In this document: positions 35,112 through 43,744 of the stretch, piece by piece | Layout: the number at the start of each line of letters is the position of its first letter | Numbering within the stretch: the first letter of the stretch is position 1 | Origin: Streptomyces sp. SCSIO 30461 | GTDB taxonomy: Bacteria > Actinomycetota > Actinomycetes > Streptomycetales > Streptomycetaceae | NCBI RefSeq assembly: GCF_037023745.1 | Contig: NZ_CP146101.1 | Location: 3,030,001 to 3,094,000, forward strand | Direction: 5' to 3' | DNA: 64,000 nt | The notes under the pieces: model-generated | Seen by the model: only the letters and a program-made list of their open reading frames with translations | Told to the model about the DNA's origin: nothing | Databases searched by the model: none | Translations under genes and position numbers: made by a program

Positions 35112-35501
35112 GTGGACCTCAAGAAGCTCGACCGCGCCAAGTACCTCAGCCTCACCACCTTCCGCAAGGACGGAACCGGTGTCGCCACGCCGGTGTGGTT
35201 CGCCGTCGACGGCGGTGACGTCTATGTCTGGACCCGCTCCGATTCATGGAAGGTGAAGCGGCTGCGCCGCAACGGCCGGGTCACCGTGTCCCCCTGCGAT
35301 GTGCGCGGCCGGGTCGCGGACGGCGCGCCGGTGGCGGAGGGGACCGCGCGGCTGCTGGATGACGCGGACCTGAAGAAGGTGCGGCGGCTGCTCGCCCGCA
35401 AGTACACCTGGCAGTTCTGGCTCGTCGACTGGCCCGCCGCCCTCGTGCGGTTCGGCAAGCGACCCCACACGGGCATCGCGGTGACGCTGCGGACACGTTG
35501 A
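35112..35501 (+). CDS. PPOX-class F420-dependent/FMN-binding oxidoreductase
   Basis: A 129-residue split-barrel protein of the pyridoxamine-5'-phosphate-oxidase-like family. It has KYLSLTTFRKDGTGVATPVW and RLRRNGRVTVSPCDVRG, which correspond to the flavin/F420-binding strands. Members of this small class in actinobacteria often use F420H2 to reduce quinones or other small molecules. The GTG at 35112 gives the normal VDLKKLDRAKYLSLTT start. It stands alone after the deletion scar. Confidence 0.85.
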   Translation: MDLKKLDRAKYLSLTTFRKDGTGVATPVWFAVDGGDVYVWTRSDSWKVKRLRRNGRVTVSPCDVRGRVADGAPVAEGTARLLDDADLKKVRRLLARKYTWQFWLVDWPAALVRFGKRPHTGIAVTLRTR

Positions 35502-35590
35502 GCGATCCGCACCGTGCGCGAAAACCGCCCGTAGCCGTCCCGTAACGCGACTGGGATGCAATGCCAGCGGCCGGTGACGGAGGGCGGGCG

Positions 35591-37117
35591 ATGACAGTGG
35601 ACCAGCACCCCATGGAGCAACTCCCGATGGATATGGCGGTGTTCAGGCGCTACCTCGGAGAACTGACCGGGTGGCTCGACCGGGACGCGGGCTGGTACGG
35701 GGTCTTCCGACGGCGTGACCCCGAGGGGCTGGCCGCGTGCCTCCAGGGTGCCGAGATCCCACCGTGGGACGTCGTGGAGTCCCTGCTCCAGGATCTCGGA
35801 GCGGGTCGGACCGAAAGCGAGAGCGCCCGTGTGCTGCACTCGGCCGCCGCCGCCGCGCACGATCTGCGTGCGGGCGGGCGCGAGGCCCTGCGGGAGCGTC
35901 TGGAGCTGATGGGCCGGGAGCAAGTCCGTGCGGCGGAGCGCGGCCGGGAATTGCGGCGGCGGCTCGCCCTGCTCACCGCGGACTCCCCGGACCACCAGGC
36001 CCTCGCCCATGAGCTGGCCTGGGTGCACGACGACCACACGCGTGCGGTGGCCCGCTGTGCGGAACTCACCGAGAGGCTGGCCGCGTTGCGGCCGGATCCC
36101 CCCGGCGGCGGGGTGGAGTCGACCCCGGGCGCCGGTGCTGGTTCCTGGTTCCATCCGAGAGGCGGCCGGATCAGGACGCCGCACCCGGACCAAGCGTCCA
36201 CCGTTCGTGTGGACTCCGGCCCGGTGTCGGGCCCTGCGCCGGTTCACGTGGACTCCGGACCCGTGCCGGTTCACGCCGACTCGGACCAAGCGGGCAGGAA
36301 TCCCGTGGACTTGCCGCAGCCGGAGTCGTCATCCGGTGGCGAGCGCCGGCGGCGAGGCTGGAGCGGTCCCGCGAGGCGGCGCTCGCGCGGTGCCCGCTAT
36401 GCGCCTCTGGACGGAGCGGACCAGGCGGACCCGGTGCCGGGGGAGGTGGCCGCCGTTCCCGTGACCCTGTCGCCCGAGACCGGAACGCGGCCTCGCGGAG
36501 CGCGGTTCGGGAGTTTCGGCGGTCCCGTCGGCGCCCAGCCGGCGGCGGGTCCGCAACCGCAGGCCGCTGTCGACCCGTCGGATGAGCCGGCCCGGCGAGC
36601 CGCCGCCGAGACCGTGGAGGTGCTCGGCATGCTGCGCGCCGAAGGGCGCGGCGGCGAGGCCCATGCCGTGCTCTGCGAGGCGGCTACCCGCCCCGCCGCC
36701 TGGCTGCCGGCGCTCGGCGGCGAACTGCTCCGGGCCGGGCTCGGAGCCGACTGGGCGACTCTCCTCTGGGAAGCGGCGTCTTTGCCGCCAGGTCCGCTCG
36801 CCGCCGCCGCGCGGGCGCTGGCCGCCGCCGGCAGCGCCGACGACTGTGCCCGGCTCCTGCGCCAGGTCGTCGCGCGTCCGCCCGACGAGATCGCCGAAGC
36901 CGTGCTCGCGCTCGGTGTCACCGAGGGCGGGGACGAGGCCCACGCGCTGCTCATCGCGTTCGTGCGAGGCCGTACCGCAGAGGACACGGCGCGGCTCGCC
37001 GAGTCAGACCCGCGTGTCCTCGTACCGGCGCTCCTGTCCGCCGCCCGGACCGTGTCGCCGGAGCGGGAGCGGGATCTCGTGCACGCTCTGCGCGTCGCCG
37101 GACTCCTCAGTACGTGA
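35591..37117 (+). CDS. Large conserved hypothetical protein
   Basis: A 508-residue protein with no recognised domain. The N-terminal third is helical and charged (about 1-165, likely coiled-coil around residues 95-165: REALRERLELMGREQVRAAE). A Pro/Gly/Ser-rich linker of about 150 residues with repeated VDSGPV-type units follows, then an Ala-rich C-terminal helical repeat domain (about 335-505) like a HEAT/TPR-type solenoid (AAAARALAAAGSADDCARLL). The ATG at 35591 has GGAGGGCGGG 6 nt upstream. It precedes the pyrimidine operon by 168 bp. A scaffolding role is only a guess. Confidence 0.65.
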   Translation: MTVDQHPMEQLPMDMAVFRRYLGELTGWLDRDAGWYGVFRRRDPEGLAACLQGAEIPPWDVVESLLQDLGAGRTESESARVLHSAAAAAHDLRAGGREALRERLELMGREQVRAAERGRELRRRLALLTADSPDHQALAHELAWVHDDHTRAVARCAELTERLAALRPDPPGGGVESTPGAGAGSWFHPRGGRIRTPHPDQASTVRVDSGPVSGPAPVHVDSGPVPVHADSDQAGRNPVDLPQPESSSGGERRRRGWSGPARRRSRGARYAPLDGADQADPVPGEVAAVPVTLSPETGTRPRGARFGSFGGPVGAQPAAGPQPQAAVDPSDEPARRAAAETVEVLGMLRAEGRGGEAHAVLCEAATRPAAWLPALGGELLRAGLGADWATLLWEAASLPPGPLAAAARALAAAGSADDCARLLRQVVARPPDEIAEAVLALGVTEGGDEAHALLIAFVRGRTAEDTARLAESDPRVLVPALLSAARTVSPERERDLVHALRVAGLLST

Positions 37118-37239
37118 AAAAGTACGGTAAAGGCTGTATGCCGACCGCTGAGGTGCGAATCACGATCGACACCGTGGGTGGCGACGATGGTCTTGCCCCA
37201 GTGTGTGACGGGGCTTACGTTCTCCTCCTAAGTATTGCA

Positions 37240-37253
37240 TCTACGTGCGTAGA
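37240..37253. promoter_or_regulatory. Palindrome upstream of the pyrimidine operon
   Basis: TCTACGTGCGTAGA, two 6-bp arms around TG, lies 33 bp before the nitrilase start in an AT-richer stretch (CTCCTAAGTATTGCAT) that could contain the promoter. A plausible operator for the catabolic operon. Confidence 0.45.
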
Positions 37254-37285
37254 GGCTCTCTGACGTCTTGTCGAAGGAGCAGCTC

Positions 37286-38128
37286 ATGACCAATGTCGTA
37301 CGCGCCGCACTCGTCCAGGCGAGCTGGACCGGCGATGCCGAGTCGATGATCGCCAAGCACGAAGAGCACGCCCGTGAGGCCGCGCGCCAGGGCGCGAAGA
37401 TCATCGGATTCCAGGAGGTCTTCAACGCGCCGTACTTCTGCCAGGTCCAGGAGCCCGAGCACTACCGCTGGGCCGAACCGGTGCCGGACGGCCCGACCGT
37501 GCTGCGGATGCGCGATCTCGCCCGGGAGACCGGCATGGTGATCGTGGTCCCGGTGTTCGAGGTGGAGGGCACCGGCTTCTACTACAACACCGCGGCCGTC
37601 ATCGACGCCGACGGCACCTATCTGGGCAAGTACCGCAAGCACCACATCCCCCAAGTCAAGGGCTTCTGGGAGAAGTACTACTTCAAGCCCGGCAACATGG
37701 GCTGGCCGGTCTTCGACACCGCCGTCGGCAGGGTCGGGGTCTATATCTGCTACGACCGGCACTTCCCTGAGGGCTGGCGCCAACTCGGCCTCAACGGTGC
37801 CCAGTTGGTCTACAACCCGTCGGCCACCTCACGCGGTCTCTCCGCCTATCTCTGGCAGCTCGAACAGCCCGCAGCCGCGGTCGCCAACGAGTACTTCATC
37901 GCCGCCATCAACCGGGTCGGCCAGGAGGAGTACGGCGACAACGACTTCTACGGCACCAGCTACTTCGTCGACCCGCGAGGACAGTTCGTCGGCGAGACCG
38001 CCAGTGACAAGGCCGAGGAACTGGTCGTCAGGGACCTGGACTTCGCTCTGATCGAAGAGGTCAGGCAGCAGTGGGCCTTCTACCGCGACCGCCGGCCCGA
38101 CGCCTACGAGGGGCTGGTGCAGCCGTGA
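37286..38128 (+). CDS. Nitrilase-superfamily amidohydrolase (beta-ureidopropionase-like)
   Basis: A 280-residue carbon-nitrogen hydrolase with the full catalytic triad Glu44 (GFQEVF), Lys117 (YRKHHIP) and Cys154 (ICYDRHFPE). It resembles N-carbamoyl-beta-alanine and N-carbamoyl-putrescine amidohydrolases. Next to dihydropyrimidinase and an omega-type aminotransferase, the likely job is hydrolysis of N-carbamoyl-beta-alanine to beta-alanine, CO2 and ammonia. AAGGAGC 5 nt before the ATG at 37286 decides the start. The stop overlaps the aminotransferase start (GTGA). Confidence 0.9.
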   Translation: MTNVVRAALVQASWTGDAESMIAKHEEHAREAARQGAKIIGFQEVFNAPYFCQVQEPEHYRWAEPVPDGPTVLRMRDLARETGMVIVVPVFEVEGTGFYYNTAAVIDADGTYLGKYRKHHIPQVKGFWEKYYFKPGNMGWPVFDTAVGRVGVYICYDRHFPEGWRQLGLNGAQLVYNPSATSRGLSAYLWQLEQPAAAVANEYFIAAINRVGQEEYGDNDFYGTSYFVDPRGQFVGETASDKAEELVVRDLDFALIEEVRQQWAFYRDRRPDAYEGLVQP

Positions 38129-39405
38129 GCGACCTGTACGAACGGCACCGCGCCGTCATCCCCGACTGGGTCGCGCTGTACTACCAGCAGCCCATCGAGA
38201 TCACCCACGGCGAGGGACGGCACGTCTGGGACGCGGACGGCAACCGCTACCTGGACTTCTTCGGCGGCATCCTCACCACCATGACCGCACATGCGCTCCC
38301 CGAGGTCACCAAGGCGGTGAGCGAGCAGGCGGGACGGATCATCCACTCCTCCACCCTCTACCTCAACCGCCCCATGGTCGAGTTGGCCGAGCGCGTCGCG
38401 GCACTCTCCGGAATCCCCGACGCCCGGGTCTTCTTCACCACCTCCGGCACCGAGGCCAATGACACGGCTCTGCTGCTGTCCACCGCGTACCGCAGGTCGG
38501 GAACGATCCTGGCGATGCGAAACAGCTACCACGGCCGCTCCTTCTCCGCGGTCTCCATCACCGGCAACCGAGCCTGGAGCCCCACCGGACTCTCCCCGCT
38601 GCAGACCCTCTACGTGCACGGCGGCGTCCGTGGCCGGGGACCGTACGCGGACCTCTCCGACGCGCGGTTCATCGAGGCCTGCGTCGCCGACCTGGAGGAC
38701 TTGCTCGGGCAGACTCGCGATGTCGCCGCACTGATCGCCGAACCGATCCAGGGCGTCGGCGGTTTCACCTCGCCGCCCGACGGGCTGTACGCGGCGTTCC
38801 GTGAAGTGCTCGACCGGCACGGCATCCTCTGGATCTCCGACGAGGTGCAGACCGGCTGGGGCAGGACCGGCGACAACTTCTGGGGCTGGCAGGCCCACGG
38901 CCGGAACGGACCGCCCGACCTCCTCACCTTCGCCAAGGGCATCGGCAACGGTATGTCGATCGGCGGTGTGGTCGCCCGTGCCGAGGTCATGAACTGCATC
39001 GACGCCAACTCCATCTCGACCTTCGGCGGCTCGCCGATCACCATGGCGGCGGGTCTGGCGAACCTCTCGTATCTCCTGGAGCACGATCTCCAGGGCAACG
39101 CCAGGCGCGTCGGAGGAATGCTGCTCGAACGGCTGCGCGCCATCGGCGCGGCGGTCCCCGAGGTGCGCGAGGTGCGCGGCCGGGGGCTCATGGCAGGGGT
39201 GGAACTCGTGAAGCCCGGGACGGACCAGGCGCATCCCGAAGCCGCCGCCGCGGTGCTCGAAACGGCTCGCGAGAACGGTCTGCTCATCGGCAAGGGCGGC
39301 GCGCACAACACCAGCGTGCTGCGGATCGCCCCACCGCTGACGCTCACCGTGGCAGAGGCGGAAGAGGGCGCGGCCATCCTCGAACGGGCGCTGCGCAGCC
39401 TCTAG
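38125..39405 (+). CDS. Class III aminotransferase (beta-alanine-type)
   Basis: A 426-residue PLP-dependent class III aminotransferase. The PLP lysine is K271 in TFAKGIGNG, preceded by DEVQTGWGRTG (PLP-ring Asp) and with SGTEAND for phosphate binding. It aligns by eye with AGXT2-like and beta-alanine-pyruvate transaminases. In this operon it would convert beta-alanine (or 3-aminoisobutyrate from thymine) to the semialdehyde. The GTG start overlaps the nitrilase stop by 4 bp. Confidence 0.9.
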   Translation: MSDLYERHRAVIPDWVALYYQQPIEITHGEGRHVWDADGNRYLDFFGGILTTMTAHALPEVTKAVSEQAGRIIHSSTLYLNRPMVELAERVAALSGIPDARVFFTTSGTEANDTALLLSTAYRRSGTILAMRNSYHGRSFSAVSITGNRAWSPTGLSPLQTLYVHGGVRGRGPYADLSDARFIEACVADLEDLLGQTRDVAALIAEPIQGVGGFTSPPDGLYAAFREVLDRHGILWISDEVQTGWGRTGDNFWGWQAHGRNGPPDLLTFAKGIGNGMSIGGVVARAEVMNCIDANSISTFGGSPITMAAGLANLSYLLEHDLQGNARRVGGMLLERLRAIGAAVPEVREVRGRGLMAGVELVKPGTDQAHPEAAAAVLETARENGLLIGKGGAHNTSVLRIAPPLTLTVAEAEEGAAILERALRSL

Positions 39406-39544
39406 AGACCATGCGCTCCCTCCGGACATCCGCGCGGGCCTCCGGGTGGCAGCCGTACGGCCCCCGGGCAGCCGCGCAGCCCCGCACACCCCGCGCAGCC
39501 TCCGGAAACCGCCCAGTCCATCCCTTCAGAGACCGGGAAGAACC

Positions 39545-40948
39545 ATGAGCAACCGCACACTGATCCGCGGCGGACTCGTCATCACCGCCGCGGAAGAGAC
39601 CCACGCCGACGTACTGATCGAGGACGGCCGTATCGCCGCCCTGGCGACGACGGGCTCCGGCGCCGCCGAGAGCTGGACCGCCGAGCGCACCATCGACGCC
39701 GGCGGGAAGTACGTCATCCCGGGCGGCGTCGACGCCCACACCCATATGGAGCTGCCGTTCGGCGGCACCTTCGCATCCGACACCTTCGAGACCGGTACCC
39801 GCGCCGCCGCCTGGGGCGGCACCACCACCATCGTGGACTTCGCCGTGCAGTCCGTCGGACAGGGACTGCGCGAAGGACTCGACGCCTGGTACGCCAAGGC
39901 CGACGGCAACTGCGCCATCGACTACGGCTTCCACATGATCCTCGCGGACGTCGACGAGTCCTCGCTCAAGGAGATGGACCTGCTGGTGGAGGAGGGCGTC
40001 ACCTCCTTCAAGCTCTTCATGGCCTATCCGGGGGTCTTCTACAGCGATGACGGGCAGATCCTGAGGGCGATGCAGCGCGGCACCGCCAACGGCGGGCTGA
40101 TCATGATGCACGCCGAGAACGGCATCGCGATCGATGTGCTGGTCGAACAGGCTCTCGCCCGCGGTGAGACCGACCCCCGCTACCACGGCGAGGTGCGCAA
40201 GGTGCTCCTGGAGGCGGAGGCGACGCACCGCGCCATCCAGCTCGCCCGGGTCGCGGGCGCGCCGCTCTATGTCGTGCACGTGTCGGCGGAAGAGGCCGTC
40301 GCCGAGATCGCCCAGGCCAGGGGCAAGGGCCTCAACGTCTTCGGCGAGACCTGCCCGCAGTATCTGTTCCTGTCCACCGACAACCTTGCGGAGCCCGACT
40401 TCGAGGGTGCCAAGTACGTGTGCAGTACGCCGCTCAGGCCCAAGGAGCACCAGGCTGCGCTGTGGCGCGGGTTGCGGACCAACGACCTCCAGGTCGTGTC
40501 CACCGACCACTGCCCCTTCTGCTTCACCGGCCAGAAGGAGCTGGGCCGGGGCGACTTCTCCAAGATCCCCAACGGTCTGCCGGGTGTGGAGAACCGGATG
40601 GACCTGCTCCATCAGGCGGTCGTGGACGGCCACATGAGCCGCCGCCGCTGGATCGAGGTCGCCTGCGCCACCCCGGCCCGTATGTTCGGGCTCTACCCGA
40701 AGAAGGGCACCATCGCGCCAGGCGCCGATGCCGACGTCGTGATCTACGACCCGACGGCCACCCAGGTCATCTCCGCCGAGACCCACCACATGAACGTCGA
40801 CTACTCGGCGTACGAGGGCAAACGGGTCACCGGGCAGGTCGAGACCGTACTGTCCCGCGGTGAAACCGTGATCGACCGGCGGGAGTTCACCGGTCGGGCC
40901 GGGCACGGTGTCTACGTACCGCGATCCACCTGCCAGTACCTCAGCTGA
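39545..40948 (+). CDS. hydA: Dihydropyrimidinase (hydantoinase)
   Basis: A 467-residue cyclic amidohydrolase. The binuclear metal site is visible: His65/His67 in DAHTHME, the carboxylated Lys156 in SFKLFMAYPG, His in MMHAENG and VVHVSAEE, and Asp in STDHCPF. It opens dihydrouracil, dihydrothymine or hydantoins to carbamoyl amino acids, feeding the nitrilase upstream in the operon. The ATG at 39545 follows GGGAAGAA. A 139-bp spacer after the aminotransferase may hold a secondary promoter; no clear signal is visible. Confidence 0.93.
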   Translation: MSNRTLIRGGLVITAAEETHADVLIEDGRIAALATTGSGAAESWTAERTIDAGGKYVIPGGVDAHTHMELPFGGTFASDTFETGTRAAAWGGTTTIVDFAVQSVGQGLREGLDAWYAKADGNCAIDYGFHMILADVDESSLKEMDLLVEEGVTSFKLFMAYPGVFYSDDGQILRAMQRGTANGGLIMMHAENGIAIDVLVEQALARGETDPRYHGEVRKVLLEAEATHRAIQLARVAGAPLYVVHVSAEEAVAEIAQARGKGLNVFGETCPQYLFLSTDNLAEPDFEGAKYVCSTPLRPKEHQAALWRGLRTNDLQVVSTDHCPFCFTGQKELGRGDFSKIPNGLPGVENRMDLLHQAVVDGHMSRRRWIEVACATPARMFGLYPKKGTIAPGADADVVIYDPTATQVISAETHHMNVDYSAYEGKRVTGQVETVLSRGETVIDRREFTGRAGHGVYVPRSTCQYLS

Positions 40949-41053
40949 GCCCCGTCCGGCGGTCGGCGGCGGCAGTGAGCAACGAGAAGCGCGCGACGCG
41001 CATCTAGTACCGGGTAACGAGCAACGCAACGAACTGAACAGGGAGGTCCCCCT

Positions 41054-42055
41054 GTGGACTTCGGACTCGTCCTCCAGACCGACCCGCCAGCATCGGGGGT
41101 CGTCGGTCTGATGCGGCGCGCGGAGCGCAACGGCTTCCGCTACGGCTGGACATTCGATTCGGCCGTGCTCTGGCAGGAGCCGTTCGTCATCTACAGCCGT
41201 ATCCTGGAGCACACCCAGACCCTGCACGTCGGACCCATGGTCACCAATCCGGGCACCAGGACCTGGGAGGTCACCGCCTCCACCTTCGCCACGCTCAACG
41301 AGATGTACGGCAACCGCACCGTCTGCGGTATCGGACGCGGCGACTCGGCCATGCGGGTGGCCGGCCGCAAGCCCAACACGCTGGCCCGCCTCGGCGAGGC
41401 GATCGACGCCATCCGCGACCTCGCCGAAGGGCGGGAGGCCCTGATCGACGGCCAGCCGCTGCGGCTGCCCTGGGTGCAGGGCGGAAAACTGCCGGTGTGG
41501 ATGGCGGCGTACGGCCCCAAGGCCCTGGCACTCGCCGGGCAGAAGGCCGACGGCTTCATCCTCCAACTCGCCGACCCCTATCTGACCGAATGGATGGTGA
41601 AGGCGGTACGGGACGCGGCTGCGGAGGCGGGTCGCGATCCGGACGCGGTCACGATTTGCGTCGCCGCACCCGCGTACGTCGGCGACGACCTGGCCCACGC
41701 CCGCGATCAGTGCCGCTGGTTCGGCGGGATGGTCGGCAACCATGTCGCCGATCTCGTCAGCCGCTACGGCGAGCACTCGGACATGGTGCCCGAGGAGCTG
41801 ACCGCGTACATCAAGGAGCGGCACGGTTACGACTACAGCCACCACGGACGGGCCGGGAACCCGTCGACGGACTTCGTGCCCGACGAGATCGTGGACCGCT
41901 TCTGCCTGCTCGGCCCCCCGCAGGCACACATCGAGAAGCTCCAGGCGTTGCGTGATCTGGGCGTGGACCAGTTCGCGGTCTACAACATGCACGACGCCAA
42001 GGAGCTGACGATCGACGCCTACGGCGCGGAGATCATCCCGGCCATCAACCGCTGA
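41054..42055 (+). CDS. LLM-class flavin/F420-dependent oxidoreductase
   Basis: A 333-residue luciferase-like TIM barrel resembling the CPS_4043-type group annotated as F420-dependent (TIGR03842, from memory). It begins MDFGLVLQTDPPASGVVGLM and has VGPMVTNPGTR and GIGRGDSAMRVAGRKP in the cofactor region. It lies inside the pyrimidine operon, where the first step, reduction of uracil, otherwise has no enzyme in the window. RutA, which opens uracil, belongs to the same superfamily. So a role on pyrimidines or their products is plausible. GTG start with GGGAGG upstream. Confidence 0.85.
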   Translation: MDFGLVLQTDPPASGVVGLMRRAERNGFRYGWTFDSAVLWQEPFVIYSRILEHTQTLHVGPMVTNPGTRTWEVTASTFATLNEMYGNRTVCGIGRGDSAMRVAGRKPNTLARLGEAIDAIRDLAEGREALIDGQPLRLPWVQGGKLPVWMAAYGPKALALAGQKADGFILQLADPYLTEWMVKAVRDAAAEAGRDPDAVTICVAAPAYVGDDLAHARDQCRWFGGMVGNHVADLVSRYGEHSDMVPEELTAYIKERHGYDYSHHGRAGNPSTDFVPDEIVDRFCLLGPPQAHIEKLQALRDLGVDQFAVYNMHDAKELTIDAYGAEIIPAINR

Positions 42056-42126
42056 TCCGCCCACCGCGGTGCCGCTGAACGCCCACCGCTGACCGGGCAC
42101 CCGCCCCCCGCTGAAGGGTCAAGCCC

Positions 42127-43716
42127 ATGACCGCGCCAGTTCCCCCGGCCCCTCCGTCCCGCGACCCGGCTCAGGTGACCGACGACCAGGGCCGGGTGGA
42201 ACTCGTGCCCGGAGCGGTCTCGGGCGAGGGCCGCTTCGTCAACCGGGACCTGCTCCCCGTACCGGTGGCCAAACGGCACTGGACGACGTACAACTTCGCC
42301 GCGCTCTGGGTCGGGATGGCCCACAACATCCCGTCCTGGCTGCTCGCGTCCGGCCTTGTCGCACTCGGCATGGACTGGAAGCAGGCGGTGCTCACCATCG
42401 CGCTCGCCAATGTGATCGTGCTGGCGCCGATGCTGCTCACCGGGCACGCCGGGCCCAAATACGGCATCCCCTTCCCGGTCCTCGCGCGTGCCTCGTTCGG
42501 CATGCGCGGTGCCAACCTGCCCGCCCTCATCAGAGCCGCGGTCGCCTGCGCCTGGTTCGGCATCCAGACCTGGATCGGCGGGCAGGGCATCTTCATCCTG
42601 CTCGGCAACATCTTCGGCGGCTGGACCAAGGCCGGCGAGATCGCCGGGCAGCCCTGGACTCTGTGGTTGTGCTTCGTGGCCTTCTGGGCACTCGAACTGG
42701 CCATTATCTACCGGGGTATGGAGACCCTGCGCAGGTTCGAGAACTGGGCGGCTCCCTTCGTCATCGTCGGGGCGCTGGTGCTGCTGGTGTGGATCGCCAT
42801 GAAGGCGGGTGGCTTCGGTCCGCTGCTCGACCAGCCGTCCGAGCTCGGCTGGGGGTCGGAGTTCTGGACGGTGTTCTTCCCCTCCCTCATGGCGATGATC
42901 GCCTTCTGGTCCACACTGTCCCTGAACATCCCGGACTTCACCCGCTTCGGCGCAGGGCAGCGTGCCCAGATCTGGGGCCAGACGCTGGGACTGCCGACGA
43001 CCATGACGCTGTTCGCCCTGCTCTCGGTGTTCGTGACCTCCGGGTCCCAGGCGGTGTACGGCGTTCCGATCTGGGACCCGGTGGAACTGGCCGGAAAGAC
43101 CGACAACGTCTTCGGCCTGCTCTACGCCCTGATCACGGTGCTGGTCGCGACGATCTCCGTGAACATCGCCGCGAACGTGGTGTCGCCCGCGTACGACCTG
43201 GCCAATCTCGCGCCGAGGTTCATCAACTTCCGCAGGGGTGCGCTGATCACCGGTGTCGTCGGTGTGCTGATCATGCCGTGGAAGCTGACCGAGACCCCCG
43301 AACTCTACATCTACACCTGGCTGGGGCTGGTCGGCGGGCTACTCGGCACGGTGGCGGGCATCCTCATCGCGGACTACTGGATCATCCGCCGCACCCGCCT
43401 TCGGCTGGCCGACCTCTACCGGCACGAGGGCGACTACTGGTACTCCGGCGGCTGGAACTGGAGGGGTGTGGTCGCTTTCGTCGTGGGCGGCATCCTGGCG
43501 ATCGGCGGGTCCCATTCGGCCCCGGGCAAGGGCCCGTTCCCCGAGGAAGGGCTGATCCCCGTGCTCAAGCCGCTCGCCGACTACGGCTGGGCGGTGGGCC
43601 TCGCCGCGTCGATGGCGCTCTACACACTGCTGATGCTGCCGCTGCGGCGCCGTGTATCCTCCGGGGAGTCCGACGGGACTCTCCACGGCATCCCACCCGC
43701 CGGGTCCCCGCGGTGA
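42127..43716 (+). CDS. NCS1-family nucleobase/hydantoin permease
   Basis: A 529-residue cation symporter of the NCS1 (Mhp1/PucI/CodB) family with about 12 membrane helices. Landmarks are NRDLLPVPVAKRHWTTYNFA at the N-terminus, WVGMAHNIPSWLLASGL in helix 1 and NIPDFTRF after helix 5-6. It probably imports uracil, allantoin or hydantoin for the upstream enzymes, the usual composition of such operons. It is the last gene of the plus-strand operon. Confidence 0.92.
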   Translation: MTAPVPPAPPSRDPAQVTDDQGRVELVPGAVSGEGRFVNRDLLPVPVAKRHWTTYNFAALWVGMAHNIPSWLLASGLVALGMDWKQAVLTIALANVIVLAPMLLTGHAGPKYGIPFPVLARASFGMRGANLPALIRAAVACAWFGIQTWIGGQGIFILLGNIFGGWTKAGEIAGQPWTLWLCFVAFWALELAIIYRGMETLRRFENWAAPFVIVGALVLLVWIAMKAGGFGPLLDQPSELGWGSEFWTVFFPSLMAMIAFWSTLSLNIPDFTRFGAGQRAQIWGQTLGLPTTMTLFALLSVFVTSGSQAVYGVPIWDPVELAGKTDNVFGLLYALITVLVATISVNIAANVVSPAYDLANLAPRFINFRRGALITGVVGVLIMPWKLTETPELYIYTWLGLVGGLLGTVAGILIADYWIIRRTRLRLADLYRHEGDYWYSGGWNWRGVVAFVVGGILAIGGSHSAPGKGPFPEEGLIPVLKPLADYGWAVGLAASMALYTLLMLPLRRRVSSGESDGTLHGIPPAGSPR

Positions 43717-43725
43717 GGCACGGCG

Positions 43726-43738
43726 CCGCCTTCGGCGG
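43726..43738. terminator. Short hairpin between convergent genes
   Basis: CCGCC-TTC-GGCGG lies in the 28-bp gap between the permease and the SDR stops. A weak terminator candidate. Confidence 0.3.
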
Positions 43739-43744
43739 TCGGCT

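Noticed and set aside
39344..42100. 918-codon minus-strand open frame across hydA and the LLM gene
   Set aside because: It runs antisense through two well-recognised genes and a spacer, has low-complexity composition, and no domain.
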